Source: Tritrichomonas musculus (lineage: Eukaryota > Parabasalia > Tritrichomonadida > Tritrichomonadidae). From it: a stretch of 64,000 nucleotides of DNA. This document shows, piece after piece, positions 62,815-64,000 of this stretch (positions within the stretch are counted from its first letter, which is position 1; each line of letters begins with the position of its first letter). Made by a program: the position numbers and the translations under genes. Where the stretch lies: contig JAPFFF010000021.1 of the NCBI GenBank assembly GCA_039105265.1, forward strand, positions 992,001 through 1,056,000, given 5' to 3'. The notes under the pieces were generated by a model. The model made no database searches, had not been told where the DNA came from, and saw only the letters and a program-made list of their open reading frames with translations.

Positions 62815-64000
62815 GCAATCTATTGCAAGATAATTATAAATTTAATAGAAACATATTGCAAGAGAGATTGTGCCGCAGCTTTTTGAGAGAACTAATAGAA
62901 AAAAATAAGAAGAAAATGTAGAATAATATTTACTGAGGGCTGAATGTAGAAGTATTGAATTTTCGTGCCTGCTTTTTGAAAGGGGGTGTGCAAATATCAT
63001 CAGAAAAAAAATTGAATAAGGACGATCAAAATCGACCAAATAAATACACAAAACCAAAATTGAATTAAAAACGATACAATGATTCAAAAAGTAGAAACGA
63101 TAAGCATTTTTATTATTGTGGCGCCTTTTTTAACAAGAACTCTGGGACTTAGATTTTGAACTTCTTCTGCAGGGATGTTCTCAGTCTATATCTTGGAGGT
63201 TTAGCTTGTGAATTCCTACTGCAGGGGGATTTACCAGCTAAATTTCTGAGATTTAGAAATGTTGAACATTTTTTTGCGAGGAAGCTCATGTTTTAAGCTT
63301 CTGGAACGTAAATTGTGAGATCTTCTGCAGAGATTTCACCATTTAAGCTTCAGATTGACAATTTCAATTTCATCATCGGGATTAAAGTTTTACGGAATAC
63401 AGCTTAGAGATGGAAAATAATAGCTGCTATAATCTATAAACCATTATTTGCTGTGTATTTATTTCTTTTCTTGATTTGGCTTTTAAATGTTGTTTATCAT
63501 TTTTAATTTTTGAGTAATTCATATTAGTTTTTTTTATTCATTGCTTATGCGACTATAAAAATCAAGTTAATAACATTCTTTAAATTAACTTTTAATGATT
63601 ATATTATTAGAATTCTCTTCTACTTAATAATGATTTCATATAATATTAATAAGCATTACTATTTCGATTATTTTTTCATAAAAATTGCTTAATGGTTAAA
63701 GAATAAAATACTTTGGTTCGATTGACTTCATGACGCTTTTTTTTTTTTGCCAATATTTATTTTAAAAATATGGATAATGGCTTAAAAGTTCTATAAATCA
63801 AATACAACAAATGCTCAAAAAGATTTAATAATGAAGAATTAAACAAAAAATAAAATGCAATTTTTATTTATGTATCATCATTTAAAAAATATTAAAATTA
63901 TTGTATAAATGAATGAGCTAGTGAAAGGAATAAGCATTTTTAGAACTTATCGAGAGCAAAATAGTCAATTTAGTTATTTATTTGGAGGATTATTTAAAAA
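62815..64000. other. AT-rich region, no gene seen
   Basis: Three loosely similar segments around CTTCTGCAGGGATGTTC, CTACTGCAGGGGGATTT and CTTCTGCAGAGATTTC lie at about 63160-63345. They may be a degenerate repeat. Otherwise the region is AT-rich without supported features. Confidence 0.55.

Noticed and set aside
62842-63087. 81-aa minus-strand frame rich in Phe/Leu/Ser
   Set aside because: AT-rich low-complexity frame with no conserved feature; probably chance.

Overview
The window looks like a transposon-packed stretch of a protist genome, most likely a trichomonad (parabasalid, Trichomonas/Tritrichomonas-like). That rests on three Maverick/Polinton elements of one lineage, very AT-rich flanks, nested non-autonomous DNA transposons and no visible introns. 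The genus is an inference. Maverick genes are recognised from protein-primed family B DNA polymerase (PolB), retroviral-type integrase, FtsK/HerA-like packaging ATPase and a capsid-like protein. Two probable host genes lie near the right end.

Layout. (1) 1-11460: Maverick copy 1, entering from the left edge. It has a broken PolB C-terminus and an inverted-repeat-flanked 347-aa cassette on +, then a minus-strand block (basic protein, 175-aa protein, two HNH genes, capsid, ATPase, integrase, 416-aa protein). (2) About 12600-26456: Maverick copy 2, same orientation and same order, heavily decayed: frameshifts, nonsense codons, a gutted HNH gene, a Walker A mutation and a 407-bp MULE-like MITE in PolB. 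(3) 26647-32055: a GC-richer remnant of a different element, reduced to one broken PolB with an embedded HNH domain and a repeat-rich subterminal region. (4) 32172-33387: two hAT-like MITEs with 8-bp target duplications. (5) 33800-56200: Maverick copy 3, complete, 22401 bp, 232-bp terminal inverted repeats with one mismatch, 5-bp target duplication, all genes open. (6) 56206-59960: more hAT-like sequence, including a 2.4-kb element with a second element nested inside. (7) 60480-62500: divergent genes for a BBIP1-like BBSome subunit and a putative ChAPs-like protein; the rest is AT-rich and nearly empty.

How the genes work together (inference from the Maverick family). PolB replicates the element by protein priming at the terminal repeats; the integrase inserts it; the ATPase, capsid and small structural candidates would package it as a virus-like particle. 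A basic AT-hook/bZIP-like protein may regulate it. HNH genes are accessory and present only in copies 1 and 2. A 2368-aa duplicated, fibre-like protein in copy 3 (fragment in copy 2) is the main unexplained gene.

Most notable observations: all three integrases have Asn at the position of the catalytic Glu (DD35N); small GC-rich double hairpins sit in-frame inside element genes; two truncation junctions share a hairpin with compensatory changes followed by one 12-bp motif; five TGTACA palindromes are phased at exactly 11 bp; and a PolB carries an internal HNH domain.
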